A stretch of DNA of 59,291 bases, from assembly GCF_020089495.2 (NCBI RefSeq), contig NZ_JAIRCA020000014.1:362-59652 (forward strand). Reading direction: 5' to 3'. Within the stretch, counting starts at the first letter, position 1. Each line of letters starts with the position of its first letter. This DNA is from Streptococcus mitis subsp. hohhotensis (GTDB lineage: Bacteria; Bacillota; Bacilli; Lactobacillales; Streptococcaceae). The notes under the pieces are model-generated. The model was not told the DNA's origin and did not search any database. It saw nothing but the letters and a program-made list of their open reading frames with translations. The position numbers and the translations under genes are program-made. Positions 35,588 to 46,972 of this stretch are shown one piece after another.

Positions 35588-35822
35588 TATGCCATTTTTC
35601 TTATCATAAGAACAAAACGACTAGAAATTTATAACAATGTATAAATCCTACAGCATCAATTGCTTAAATTGGGGGACTAGATTTTATCTATGATGTTTTG
35701 AAGATTAATGGAGCTTGAGATGTTTGCTATTTATGGATAGCATACAAAATCATTGTTACTGGCAAGCTCTCTCATGCTTTTGGGTTTGCCTTTCATCTAG
35801 TTATTCTTGTAAAAATCCGTTT

Positions 35823-35926
35823 TATACTCAATGAAAAACAAAGAGCAAACTAGGAAGCTAGCCTCAGGTTGCTCAAAGCACCGCTTTGAGGTTGCAGATA
35901 AAGCTGACGTGGTTTGAAGAGTATTA
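35823..35926 (+). repeat. degenerate BOX-type repeat
   Basis: It begins ATACTCAATGAAAAACAAAG, retains CAAACTAGGAAGCTAGCC and GCTGACGTGGTTTGAAGAG, but has lost the TACGGNAAGGCGACG core and the GATTTTCGAA end. About 104 bases. Confidence 0.8.
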
Positions 35927-36019
35927 GACTAATTTCCACTTTGGTGAGTCAAGTGGAAGTTACTGAAATAATTCCTATTTGTAAAACTCTGATAAGTCTT
36001 GGCTGATTTGATAGAAATG

Positions 36020-36028
36020 TGGTATAAT
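36020..36028 (+). promoter_or_regulatory. extended -10 promoter of the U32 gene (leaderless)
   Basis: TGGTATAAT at 36020-36028; seven bases later comes the ATG at 36036, leaving no room for an RBS. Confidence 0.65.
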
Positions 36029-36035
36029 TTTTCTT

Positions 36036-36965
36036 ATGGAAAAGATTATCATTACAGCAACTGCTGAAAGTATTGAACAAGTTGAACAACTGCTCGAAGC
36101 TGGCGTAGATCGTATCTATGTCGGTGAGAAAGATTTTGGCCTTCGTCTGCCAACAACCTTTAGTTATGACCAATTGCGTGAAATCGCTAAGTTGGTCCAT
36201 GATGCTGGTAAGGAATTGATCGTTGCAGTCAATGCCCTCATGCACCAAGATATGATGGACCGTATCAAGCCTTTCCTAGACTTCTTGGAAGAAATCAAGA
36301 CAGATTACATTACAATTGGGGATGCAGGTGTCTTTTATGTGGTCAATCGCGATGGTTATTCCTTTAAGACCATCTACGATGCTTCGACTATGGTAACTAG
36401 CAGTCGTCAGATTAACTTCTGGGGACAAAAGGCTGGCGCATCTGAGGCTGTTTTGGCGCGTGAAATTCCATCTGCTGAACTCTTCAAAATGCCAGAGATT
36501 TTGGAAATTCCTGCTGAAGTTTTGGTGTATGGTGCTAGTGTTATTCACCATTCCAAACGTCCGCTCTTGCAAAACTACTATAACTTTACGCATATCGATG
36601 ATGAAAAGACCCGTAAGCGTGACCTTTTCTTGGCTGAGCCAAGTGATCCTGAGAGCCATTACTCTATCTTTGAAGACAATCATGGGACCCACATCTTTGC
36701 CAACAATGACCTTGATTTGATGACCAAATTGACAGAATTGGTGGAGCATGGTTTTACCCATTGGAAATTAGAAGGACTTTATACTCCAGGTCAAAACTTT
36801 GTTGAGATTGCAAAACTCTTTATCCAAGCCCGTAGCTTGATCCAAGAGGGCAACTTTAGCCATGACCAAGCCTTCTTGCTGGATGAGGAAGTACGCAAGT
36901 TACACCCTAAAAACCGTTTCCTTGATACAGGATTTTATGATTACGATCCTGATATGGTTAAATAA
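36036..36965 (+). CDS. peptidase U32 family protein
   Basis: A 309-residue U32-family protein with a TIM-barrel-like start (EQVEQLLEAGVDRIYVGEKDFGLR) and the later ASEAVLAREIPSAEL segment. Many U32 proteins are now linked to tRNA or rRNA hydroxylation and prephenate-dependent modification rather than proteolysis, so the peptidase name is historical. It sits alone between a leaderless promoter and a terminator; no second U32 gene is adjacent here. Confidence 0.83.
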   Translation: MEKIIITATAESIEQVEQLLEAGVDRIYVGEKDFGLRLPTTFSYDQLREIAKLVHDAGKELIVAVNALMHQDMMDRIKPFLDFLEEIKTDYITIGDAGVFYVVNRDGYSFKTIYDASTMVTSSRQINFWGQKAGASEAVLAREIPSAELFKMPEILEIPAEVLVYGASVIHHSKRPLLQNYYNFTHIDDEKTRKRDLFLAEPSDPESHYSIFEDNHGTHIFANNDLDLMTKLTELVEHGFTHWKLEGLYTPGQNFVEIAKLFIQARSLIQEGNFSHDQAFLLDEEVRKLHPKNRFLDTGFYDYDPDMVK

Positions 36966-36978
36966 AGTAAATGTATAG

Positions 36979-37020
36979 TTGAGAGAAGGAAGATACAAAC
37001 ATTTCTTCTCTCAATTTTTC
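36979..37020 (+). terminator. terminator after the U32 gene
   Basis: TTGAGAGAAG / CTTCTCTCAA perfect stem followed by TTTTTC. Confidence 0.8.
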
Positions 37021-37146
37021 TTATTGTCCAATATTTTCAAAAAATCAGTAGGCTAGGATGCTCTGTTTACTGGGAATTTTAAGACAAGTAGTGTTCTTGA
37101 GTTTGAAAATTATCCTATGTTTGCAGGTGCCAAATGGCCCTTTTTT

Positions 37147-37155
37147 TGGTATAAT
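37147..37155 (+). promoter_or_regulatory. extended -10 promoter of dinG (leaderless or near-leaderless)
   Basis: TGGTATAAT at 37147-37155; the dinG ATG at 37164 follows after eight bases. Confidence 0.65.
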
Positions 37156-37163
37156 TTTTTATA

Positions 37164-39614
37164 ATGAAAACGATTGGTAATCGCTATGTTGTGGTTGATT
37201 TAGAGGCAACTAGCACAGGTAGTAAGGCTAAAATTATCCAAGTGGGAATTGTCGTGATTGAGGACGGAAAAATCGTCGATCACTATACGACGGATGTCAA
37301 TCCACATGAACCCTTGGATGCTCATATCAAAGAACTGACAGGATTGACAGATCAACGTCTGGCGCAAGCACCTGATTTTTCGCAAGTTGCTAGAAAAATC
37401 TTTGACTTGGTGGAGGATGGGATTTTTGTAGCCCATAATGTTCAGTTTGATGCCAATCTCTTGGCGGAAAATTTATTTTTTGAAGGCTATGAACTAAGAA
37501 ATCCTCGTGTTGACACGGTCGAATTGTCCCAGGTCTTTTTCCCTGAACTGGAAAAATATAGTTTGCCGATATTGTGCCGAGAATTAGGAATTCCTCTTAA
37601 GCACGCTCACACAGCCCTTTCCGATGCCCAAGCTACTGCGGAATTACTCTTATTTCTACGGGAAAAGATGGCTCAGCTTCCTAAAGGTCTCTTGGAACAC
37701 TTGCTGGAAATGGCTGACGCCCTCCTATATGAGTCCTACCTAGTTATTGAAGAAATTTATCGCAGCCAATCTATCCTGAGCTCTTCTGACTTGGTCCAAG
37801 TTCAAGGACTGTATTTCAAGAAACTTGCAGTTCCCAATGAGCCACGAAAATTATCTCAGGATTTTTCTAAAAATATTTCTCTGTTGAACCTTGAAGTAAG
37901 GGAAGAGCAAGAAAGTTTTGCTAAAGAGGTTAGCTTGCTATTGAAAGATGAGACTGTCTCTCTGATTCAAGCACCGACAGGGATTGGGAAAACCTATGGC
38001 TATCTCTTACCCGCTTTATCTCAAATGAAAGAGCGTCAAATTGTCCTTAGTGTTCCGACAAAGATTCTTCAAAATCAAATCATGGAAGAAGAGGGTAAAC
38101 GTCTTAAGGAAGTGTTCCATATAGATATTCATAGTTTAAAGGGGCCTCAAAATTATCTGAAGCTGGATGCCTTTTATCGTTCCTTGCAGGAAAATGATGA
38201 AAATCGCTTATTTAGACGCTTTAAAATGCAAGTCTTGGTCTGGCTGACAGAGACTGAGACAGGAGATTTGGATGAGATTGGTCAACTCTACCGTTACCAA
38301 CATTTTCTAACAGACCTTCGTCATGATGGGAATTTATCGTCCAAGAGCTTATTTGTGACGGAAGATTTTTGGAAACGTAGTCAAGAAAGGGCACAAACCT
38401 GCAAGCTTTTAGTGACTAATCATGCCTATCTTGTAACCAGACTTGAAGATAATCCTGAATTTGTCAGTGACCGTTTATTGATTATTGATGAAGTCCAAAA
38501 AGGTTTGTTGGCTCTAGAAAATCTGCTTCAAGAGACCTACGATATCCAGTCTATTATCGATTTGCTTGATAAGGCTTTACTGGAGGAGCAAAATAAGGTC
38601 CAGCAACGAATATTAGAAAGTATTCGCTTTGAGTGCCTCTACTTGATAGAACAATTTCAGTCTGGCAAATCTAGAAAAAATATCTTAGATTCTCTGGCCA
38701 ATCTCCACCAGTATTTTTCAGAATTAGAAGTAGAAGGTTTTGAGGAACTGGTTCGCTATTTTACAGCTGAAGGTGATTACTGGCTTGAAGCAACTGAAAC
38801 GAGTCAGAAGAAAATTCAGATTTCTTCTACAAAATCAGGCCGTATTCTTCTATCTTCCTTAGTGCCTGATTCATGTCAAGTCTTGGGAGTGTCGGCCACT
38901 CTTGAAATTAGTCAGAGGGTTTCTTTGGCAGCCCTTTTAGGTTATCCTGAAGCCAAATTTATCAAGATTGAGGCTCGGGGAAAACAGAATCAAGAAGTGG
39001 TCTTGGTCAAAGATTTCCCTCTGGTGACAGAAACTTCCTTAGAAGTTTACGCCAAAGAGGTAGCTGATTTACTAGTGGAAATTCAAGCTTTCCAGCAACC
39101 GATTTTGGCTCTCTTTACTGCCAAAGACATGCTTCTAGCAGTATCAAATTTACTCCCTGTAAGTCATTTAGCCCAGTATAAAAATGGGGATGTTCATCAG
39201 CTTAAGAAGCGCTTTGAAAAAGGTGAACAACAAATCCTGCTTGGTGCCGCAAGTTTCTGGGAGGGAGTTGACTTTTCAAGTCATCCTTTTGTGATTCAAG
39301 TTGTACCAAGACTTCCTTTCCAAAATCCCCAAGAGCCCTTGACGAAAAAAATCAATCAGGAATTGATTCAAGAAGGAAAAAATGCCTTTTATGATTATCA
39401 GTTGCCAATGGCTATTATTCGTTTAAAACAGGCTTTGGGAAGAAGTATGAGACGCGAACACCAACGTTCCTTAACTCTTATTTTGGATAGGAGAATTGTC
39501 GGAAAGCGATATGGCAAACAAATTGTGACTTCTCTAGCAAAAGAAGCGACCGTTAAAACCGTCTCTCGATCCGAAGTTGATGAGGCTATTGATAAATTTT
39601 TAAATGAACTTTGA
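37164..39614 (+). CDS. dinG: DinG-family exonuclease/ATP-dependent helicase
   Basis: An 816-residue Firmicute-type DinG. The N-terminal ~165 residues are a DEDDh 3'-5' exonuclease domain (VVDLEATSTG, HNVQFDANLL, HAHTALSDAQAT). The helicase part has motif I APTGIGKTYGYL, motif II LIIDEVQK, SATLEIS and ASFWEGVDF, and motif VI QALGRSMRR. The four-Cys iron-sulfur cluster of E. coli DinG is not evident. Expected to act in DNA repair or replication-fork processing. Confidence 0.9.
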   Translation: MKTIGNRYVVVDLEATSTGSKAKIIQVGIVVIEDGKIVDHYTTDVNPHEPLDAHIKELTGLTDQRLAQAPDFSQVARKIFDLVEDGIFVAHNVQFDANLLAENLFFEGYELRNPRVDTVELSQVFFPELEKYSLPILCRELGIPLKHAHTALSDAQATAELLLFLREKMAQLPKGLLEHLLEMADALLYESYLVIEEIYRSQSILSSSDLVQVQGLYFKKLAVPNEPRKLSQDFSKNISLLNLEVREEQESFAKEVSLLLKDETVSLIQAPTGIGKTYGYLLPALSQMKERQIVLSVPTKILQNQIMEEEGKRLKEVFHIDIHSLKGPQNYLKLDAFYRSLQENDENRLFRRFKMQVLVWLTETETGDLDEIGQLYRYQHFLTDLRHDGNLSSKSLFVTEDFWKRSQERAQTCKLLVTNHAYLVTRLEDNPEFVSDRLLIIDEVQKGLLALENLLQETYDIQSIIDLLDKALLEEQNKVQQRILESIRFECLYLIEQFQSGKSRKNILDSLANLHQYFSELEVEGFEELVRYFTAEGDYWLEATETSQKKIQISSTKSGRILLSSLVPDSCQVLGVSATLEISQRVSLAALLGYPEAKFIKIEARGKQNQEVVLVKDFPLVTETSLEVYAKEVADLLVEIQAFQQPILALFTAKDMLLAVSNLLPVSHLAQYKNGDVHQLKKRFEKGEQQILLGAASFWEGVDFSSHPFVIQVVPRLPFQNPQEPLTKKINQELIQEGKNAFYDYQLPMAIIRLKQALGRSMRREHQRSLTLILDRRIVGKRYGKQIVTSLAKEATVKTVSRSEVDEAIDKFLNEL

Positions 39615-39650
39615 TAAATAATATTGTATGAAAGTATAAGGTTAGTATAT

Positions 39651-40874
39651 ATGAAACGTTCTCTCGACTCTAGAGTCGATTATAGTTTGCTCTTGCCAGT
39701 ATTTTTTCTACTGGTTATTGGCGTGGTGGCTATTTATATAGCTGTTAGTCATGATTATCCAAACAATATTTTGCCCATTTTAGGGCAGCAGGTCGCCTGG
39801 ATCGCCATGGGACTTGTGATTGGTTTTATCGTCATGCTCTTTAATACTGAATTTCTTTGGAAGGTGACACCCTTTCTATATATTTTAGGCTTGGGACTTA
39901 TGGTTTTACCGATTGTCTTTTATAATCCAAGCTTAGTTGCATCAACGGGTGCCAAAAACTGGGTATCGGTAAATGGTGTTACCTTGTTCCAACCGTCAGA
40001 ATTTATGAAGATATCCTATATCCTCATGTTGGCTCGTGTGATTGTCCAGTTTACCAAAAAACATAAGGAATGGAGACGCACAGTTCCGCTGGACTTCTTG
40101 TTGATTTTCTGGATGATTCTCTTTACCATTCCAGTCCTAGTTCTTTTGGCACTTCAAAGTGACTTGGGGACGGCCTTAGTTTTTGTGGCTATTTTCTCAG
40201 GAATCGTTTTATTATCGGGCGTTTCTTGGAAAATTATTATCCCAGTATTTGTGACTGCTGTAACAGGAATTGCTGGTTTTCTAGCCATCTTTATCAGCAA
40301 GGACGGTCGGGCTTTTCTCCATCAACTGGGCATGCCGACCTACCAAATCAATCGTATCTTGGCTTGGCTTAATCCATTTGACTTTGCCCAAACAACTACT
40401 TACCAACAGGCTCAAGGACAGATTGCCATTGGAAGCGGTGGCTTATTTGGTCAAGGATTTAATGCTTCGAATCTGCTTATTCCAGTTAGAGAGTCGGATA
40501 TGATTTTCACGGTCATTGCAGAAGATTTTGGCTTTATTGGCTCTGTCCTTGTTATCGCCCTTTATCTCATGCTGATTTACCGTATGTTGAAGATTACTCT
40601 TAGATCAAATAACCAGTTCTACACCTATATTTCCACAGGTTTGATTATGATGTTGCTCTTCCATATCTTTGAGAATATCGGTGCCGTGACAGGTTTGCTT
40701 CCTTTGACGGGTATTCCCTTGCCTTTTATTTCTCAAGGGGGATCGGCTATTATCAGTAATCTGATTGGTGTGGGCTTACTTTTATCTATGAGTTACCAGA
40801 CCAATCTAGCTGAAGAAAAGAGCGGAAAAGTCCCATTCAAGCGGAAAAAGGTTGTATTAAAACAAATCAAATAA
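39651..40874 (+). CDS. rodA: SEDS peptidoglycan glycosyltransferase RodA
   Basis: A 407-residue SEDS-family protein with about ten membrane spans. Conserved parts are GAKNWVSVNGVTLFQPSEFMKI, LLALQSDLGTALVF (with the catalytic-region Asp), AQGQIAIGSGGLFGQGF, PVRESDMIFTVIAEDFGFIG and GIPLPFISQGGSA. It polymerises lipid II for peripheral wall synthesis with a class B PBP. The ATG at 39651 fits the family N-terminus (KRSLDSRVDYSLLLPV); the RBS is weak (AAGG 13 bases upstream). Confidence 0.92.
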   Translation: MKRSLDSRVDYSLLLPVFFLLVIGVVAIYIAVSHDYPNNILPILGQQVAWIAMGLVIGFIVMLFNTEFLWKVTPFLYILGLGLMVLPIVFYNPSLVASTGAKNWVSVNGVTLFQPSEFMKISYILMLARVIVQFTKKHKEWRRTVPLDFLLIFWMILFTIPVLVLLALQSDLGTALVFVAIFSGIVLLSGVSWKIIIPVFVTAVTGIAGFLAIFISKDGRAFLHQLGMPTYQINRILAWLNPFDFAQTTTYQQAQGQIAIGSGGLFGQGFNASNLLIPVRESDMIFTVIAEDFGFIGSVLVIALYLMLIYRMLKITLRSNNQFYTYISTGLIMMLLFHIFENIGAVTGLLPLTGIPLPFISQGGSAIISNLIGVGLLLSMSYQTNLAEEKSGKVPFKRKKVVLKQIK

Positions 40875-40884
40875 GGAGAAAATC

Positions 40885-41439
40885 ATGGTAAAAGTAGCAG
40901 TTATGTTGGCTCAGGGCTTTGAAGAAATTGAAGCTTTGACAGTTGTGGATGTTTTGCGTCGGGCAAATATCACTTGTGATATGGTTGGGTTTGAAGAGCA
41001 AGTGACTGGTTCGCATGCAATCCAAGTCAGAGCAGATCGTGTCTTTGATGGTGATTTATCAGACTATGATATGGTTGTTCTTCCTGGCGGCATGCCTGGT
41101 TCTGCACATTTGCGCGATAATCAGGCCTTGATGCAAGAATTGCAAAGCTTCGAGCAAGAAGGAAAAAAACTAGCAGCCATTTGTGCTGCGCCAATTGCCC
41201 TCAATCAAGCAGGGCTATTGAAAAACAAGCAGTACACTTGTTATGATGGTGTTCAAGAGCAAATTTTTGATGGTCACTACGTCAAGGAAACAGTAGTGGT
41301 GGATGGTCATTTGACAACCAGTCGAGGTCCCTCGACAGCCCTTGCCTTTGCCTACGAGCTGGTAGAGCAATTAGGAGGAGATGCAGAGACTTTACGAACA
41401 GGAATGCTCTATCGAGATGTCTTTGGTAAAAATCAGTAA
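40885..41439 (+). CDS. DJ-1/PfpI family protein
   Basis: A 184-residue protein of the DJ-1/YajL group. The redox Cys is in AAICAAPIAL (~residue 101), the supporting Glu in AQGFEEIEA and the Gly-rich segment in VVLPGGMPGS. Such proteins act as stress-response chaperones, glyoxalases or deglycases. RBS AAGGAGAAAA; terminator at 41437. Confidence 0.88.
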   Translation: MVKVAVMLAQGFEEIEALTVVDVLRRANITCDMVGFEEQVTGSHAIQVRADRVFDGDLSDYDMVVLPGGMPGSAHLRDNQALMQELQSFEQEGKKLAAICAAPIALNQAGLLKNKQYTCYDGVQEQIFDGHYVKETVVVDGHLTTSRGPSTALAFAYELVEQLGGDAETLRTGMLYRDVFGKNQ

Positions 41440-41464
41440 AACGGGAGTCAAACTCTCGTTTTTT
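41437..41464 (+). terminator. terminator after the DJ-1 gene
   Basis: ACGGGAGT / ACTCTCGT stem (with G-U) followed by TTTTT. Confidence 0.7.
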
Positions 41465-41507
41465 ACTTGGAAAAATCTAGGAAATCATCGCTTTTTTCAT
41501 AAAAAAA

Positions 41508-41516
41508 TGCTATAAT
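41508..41516 (+). promoter_or_regulatory. extended -10 promoter of the HAD gene (leaderless)
   Basis: TGCTATAAT at 41508-41516; the ATG at 41524 begins seven bases after the hexamer. Confidence 0.6.
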
Positions 41517-41523
41517 GAAGGGT

Positions 41524-44048
<2,525 letters not shown>

Positions 44049-44085
44049 AAAATCGGGAGAAGTAGTTCCCTTGGTCTAAAAAATA

Positions 44086-44094
44086 TGATATAAT
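44086..44094 (+). promoter_or_regulatory. extended -10 promoter of ezrA
   Basis: TGATATAAT at 44086-44094, then an AAAAAAAGGAG RBS before ATG 44131. Confidence 0.6.
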
Positions 44095-44130
44095 CATTAC
44101 GATTGTTTCAAGTAAAAAAAGGAGTTTAAT

Positions 44131-45858
44131 ATGTCTGCTAGCCTAGTAATTTATTTGATAATTGCAGTTGCAGTTTTATTGGTCATTGCTTATGCTATCG
44201 CAATCTATGTAAGGAAACGCAATGAAAGTAAACTAGCAATTTTAGAAGAGAAAAAAGAAGAGCTGTACAATCTTCCAGTAAACGATGAAGTTGAAGCAGT
44301 AAAAAATATGCACTTGATTGGACAAAGTCAGGTGACTTTCCGTGAATGGAATCAAAAATGGGTTGATTTATCTCTTAATTCTTTTGCCGATATTGAAAAT
44401 AATCTTTTCGAGGCAGAAGGCTACAATAACTCATTCCGTTTTTTCAAGGCTAGTCATCAAATTGATCAAATCGAGAGTCAAATTACCTTGATTGAAGAAG
44501 ATATTGCGGCAATTCGCAATGCCTTGGCAGATTTGGAGAAACAAGAGTCTAAAAATAGTGGACGTGTTCTTCATACCTTGGACTTGTTTGAAGAGTTACA
44601 ACACAGAGTTGCTGATCATTCTGAAGAATATGGACAAGGCTTATCTGAAATTGAAAAACAATTGGAAAATATCCAATCAGAGTTTTCTCAGTTTGTAACT
44701 TTAAATTCGTCTGGTGACCCAGTAGAAGCTGCTGTGATTTTGGATAATGCTGAAAATCATATTTTGGCTTTGACCCATATTGTTGATCGTATACCAGCAG
44801 TCGTAACAACATTATCTAAAGAGCTACCTGATCAGCTAGAAGATTTAGAGGATGGCTATCGTAAACTTTTAGATGCTAATTATCATTTTGCTGAAACGGA
44901 TATTGAAGCGCGTTTCCAACTGCTTTATGAAGCTCTCAAGAAAAATCATGAGAATATTGCGCAATTAGAGTTGGATAATGCTGAGTATGAAAATACTCAA
45001 ATCCAAGAAGAGATTAATGCACTTTATGATATTTTTACACGAGAAATTGCTGCACAGAAAGTGGTAGAAGGTTTAGTAGCAACACTTCCTACTTATCTTC
45101 AACACATGAAGGAAAATAATGCTTTATTGATAGAAGATATTGAGCGTTTGAGTAAAAGTTATTTACTTTCTGAATCGGATGCAAGTCATGTTCGTCGTTT
45201 ACAGGGTGAATTAGAAAACTTTGAGACTGCTATTATTGAGGCAACTTCAAATCAAGATGAACCAACTCAAGCATATTCAATTCTTGAAGAAAATCTTGAA
45301 TCTTTACAGGAAAATCTTAAAGAGATTGAAGATGAACAGATTTCAGTTAGTGAGCGTCTTGCACGAATTGAGAAAGATGATATCAATGCACGTCAAAAGG
45401 CAAATGTATATGTTAATCGTCTCCATACAATCAAGAGATATATGGAAAAACGGAACCTACCTGGTATTCCACAAACTTTCTTGAAGTTATTCTTTACAGC
45501 AAGTAATAATACGGAAGATCTAATGGCTGAATTAGATCAAAACTTAGTCAATATAGAATCAGTTAACCGTATTCTTGAAATTGCAACGAATGATATGGAA
45601 GCTTTAGAAACGGAAACTTATAATATTGTTCAGTATGCAACCTTGACAGAACAACTCTTACAATATTCTAACCGTTACCGCTCATTTGATGAGCGCATTC
45701 AAGAAGCCTTTAATGAAGCTTTGGACATTTTTGAGAAAGAATTTGATTACCACGCTTCATTTGACAAGATTTCTCAAGCATTGGAAGTGGCAGAGCCTGG
45801 TGTAACCAACCGCTTTGTTACCTCGTATGAGAAAACACGTGAAACGATTCGTTTTTAA
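44131..45858 (+). CDS. ezrA: septation ring formation regulator EzrA
   Basis: A 575-residue protein with one N-terminal membrane span (VIYLIIAVAVLLVIAYAIAIYV, residues ~5-26) and a long cytoplasmic region of spectrin-like coiled coils with many Glu/Gln/Leu heptads. This is the EzrA layout; EzrA binds FtsZ and organises the division ring. Transcribed from its own promoter after gyrB, terminated at 45866. Confidence 0.93.
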   Translation: MSASLVIYLIIAVAVLLVIAYAIAIYVRKRNESKLAILEEKKEELYNLPVNDEVEAVKNMHLIGQSQVTFREWNQKWVDLSLNSFADIENNLFEAEGYNNSFRFFKASHQIDQIESQITLIEEDIAAIRNALADLEKQESKNSGRVLHTLDLFEELQHRVADHSEEYGQGLSEIEKQLENIQSEFSQFVTLNSSGDPVEAAVILDNAENHILALTHIVDRIPAVVTTLSKELPDQLEDLEDGYRKLLDANYHFAETDIEARFQLLYEALKKNHENIAQLELDNAEYENTQIQEEINALYDIFTREIAAQKVVEGLVATLPTYLQHMKENNALLIEDIERLSKSYLLSESDASHVRRLQGELENFETAIIEATSNQDEPTQAYSILEENLESLQENLKEIEDEQISVSERLARIEKDDINARQKANVYVNRLHTIKRYMEKRNLPGIPQTFLKLFFTASNNTEDLMAELDQNLVNIESVNRILEIATNDMEALETETYNIVQYATLTEQLLQYSNRYRSFDERIQEAFNEALDIFEKEFDYHASFDKISQALEVAEPGVTNRFVTSYEKTRETIRF

Positions 45859-45865
45859 TAAAAGA

Positions 45866-45907
45866 AAAAGATTTGATTGTGTGAGAAGCAGAATCAAATC
45901 TTTTTTA
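45866..45907 (+). terminator. terminator after ezrA
   Basis: AAAAGATTTGATT / AATCAAATCTTTTTT perfect stem. Confidence 0.85.
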
Positions 45908-46031
45908 TTATTTGTCTATAAAATCTTGTATGATAAGATCTCAAGATAAAAAATTGGAGACAATTTAAAAAGCAAGTCAGAACCTATGTTTGGTCTATAA
46001 GGTTCAATAGCTTTCTAATCTCTCCAAAATT

Positions 46032-46331
46032 TTATTTGATTGGAATCGAAATCCCAATTAATTTTTCTGAGTAGAGGGTTTTGATATTGGCCTCATCAAT
46101 AGAGTCCTTATCAATTTTACGTTGCAAGAAAAATTCTTGGATGGCTTCGATTTCAGTTTCTCGAATAGCACGGTGTTTATTTGAGATGAGGATTTCATAG
46201 TGAAGCGGAGCTTGGGTAAAAATAACATCTGTATTTCCAGCAGAATAGACCTCAACAAGAGTTGCATCTGTACTCTCTAGCTGGCCTTTTACAAGTTGCG
46301 AGTGTGAGTTTGTCGTATTGATAAGCTTCAT
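46032..46331 (-). CDS. DUF1827 family protein
   Basis: A 99-residue soluble protein (MKLINTTNSHSQLV start) resembling the streptococcal DUF1827 family. No catalytic motif is visible. RBS GGAGGAAAT on the minus strand. It is transcribed in the same direction as the NUDIX and clpE genes, with a 58-base gap to the former. Confidence 0.7.
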   Translation of the reverse strand: MKLINTTNSHSQLVKGQLESTDATLVEVYSAGNTDVIFTQAPLHYEILISNKHRAIRETEIEAIQEFFLQRKIDKDSIDEANIKTLYSEKLIGISIPIK

Positions 46332-46389
46332 AATATTTCCTCCGATTTTCTAATACTATTATAGCACTTTTTGAATAAAGTAGCTTGAT

Positions 46390-46842
46390 TTAGTCAATCT
46401 TATGCTGTTTTTTCCAAGATTGAATGGCCCATTTATGACTACCACGTTTGAGATTTTTAATAGCCTCGTCAATAGGGAACCAGGCAATATGATTAAAGTC
46501 TTCTAGTGGTTTTTGAACTTCCTTGAAAGATGTCGCTTCATAGAGGTAGGCAGGATTGTAGTAGTAGGTATCACGGTGACGAGAGTAGAAATATTCGTCA
46601 GCTTGTCCGTAATAGGTACCAATTTCAGCTGTGAAACCAAGCTCTTCAATCAATTCACGCTTTAGGGCTTCCTGATGATTTTCACCTGATTCAATTTCGC
46701 CACCTGGTAAGAACCAAGCACCATTAGGTGCTTGAACAAGAACAATTTGTTTTTGTTCAGCGTCAGGGATAACTGCATACACTCCATAGCGTGCAACATA
46801 GTCTGTATTCGCTTTTTTTTCTCCAAAAGTTGGGTTTGCCAT
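46390..46842 (-). CDS. NUDIX hydrolase
   Basis: A 150-residue NUDIX enzyme. The Nudix box is GGEIESGENHQEALKREL followed by IEELGF (GX5EX7REUXEEXGU), preceded by APNGAWFLPG. The start is ATG at 46842 behind GAGGAAAA; a longer frame to 46905 has no RBS. The substrate (oxidised nucleotide, NDP-sugar or other) cannot be read from the sequence. Confidence 0.85.
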   Translation of the reverse strand: MANPTFGEKKANTDYVARYGVYAVIPDAEQKQIVLVQAPNGAWFLPGGEIESGENHQEALKRELIEELGFTAEIGTYYGQADEYFYSRHRDTYYYNPAYLYEATSFKEVQKPLEDFNHIAWFPIDEAIKNLKRGSHKWAIQSWKKQHKID

Positions 46843-46926
46843 TGAATTTTCCTCATTATCTAGTATCGTTATTATTATCATAATGGACAAAGGGCAAGCT
46901 GTCAAGAAATTACAGTTATTTTAGTC

Positions 46927-46963
46927 AAAAAGAAGCAGAAAAATTTCATTTTCTACTCCTTTT
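46927..46963 (-). terminator. terminator of clpE
   Basis: On the minus strand AAAAGGAGTAGAAAA pairs with TTTTTCTGCTTCTTTTT. Confidence 0.7.
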
Positions 46964-46972
46964 CTATAGTAT

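Larger units (their letters stand above)
35475..36035. other. 561-base intergenic region with terminator and degraded BOX
   Basis: It contains a terminator hairpin (35548-35587), a truncated BOX element (35823-35926) and the U32 promoter (36020-36028). Between 35590 and 35820 I see no start/stop pattern supporting a gene. It may be decayed mobile DNA but I recognise no IS element. Confidence 0.6.

Noticed and set aside
13241..35926. Repeated ~105-155 base elements as a possible CRISPR array or IS ends
   Set aside because: The copies are scattered singly, in both orientations, without spacers or transposase genes, and match the known BOX architecture.
36276..36761. 161-residue minus-strand frame across the U32 gene
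   Set aside because: Antisense to a well-supported gene, with no RBS or recognisable domain.
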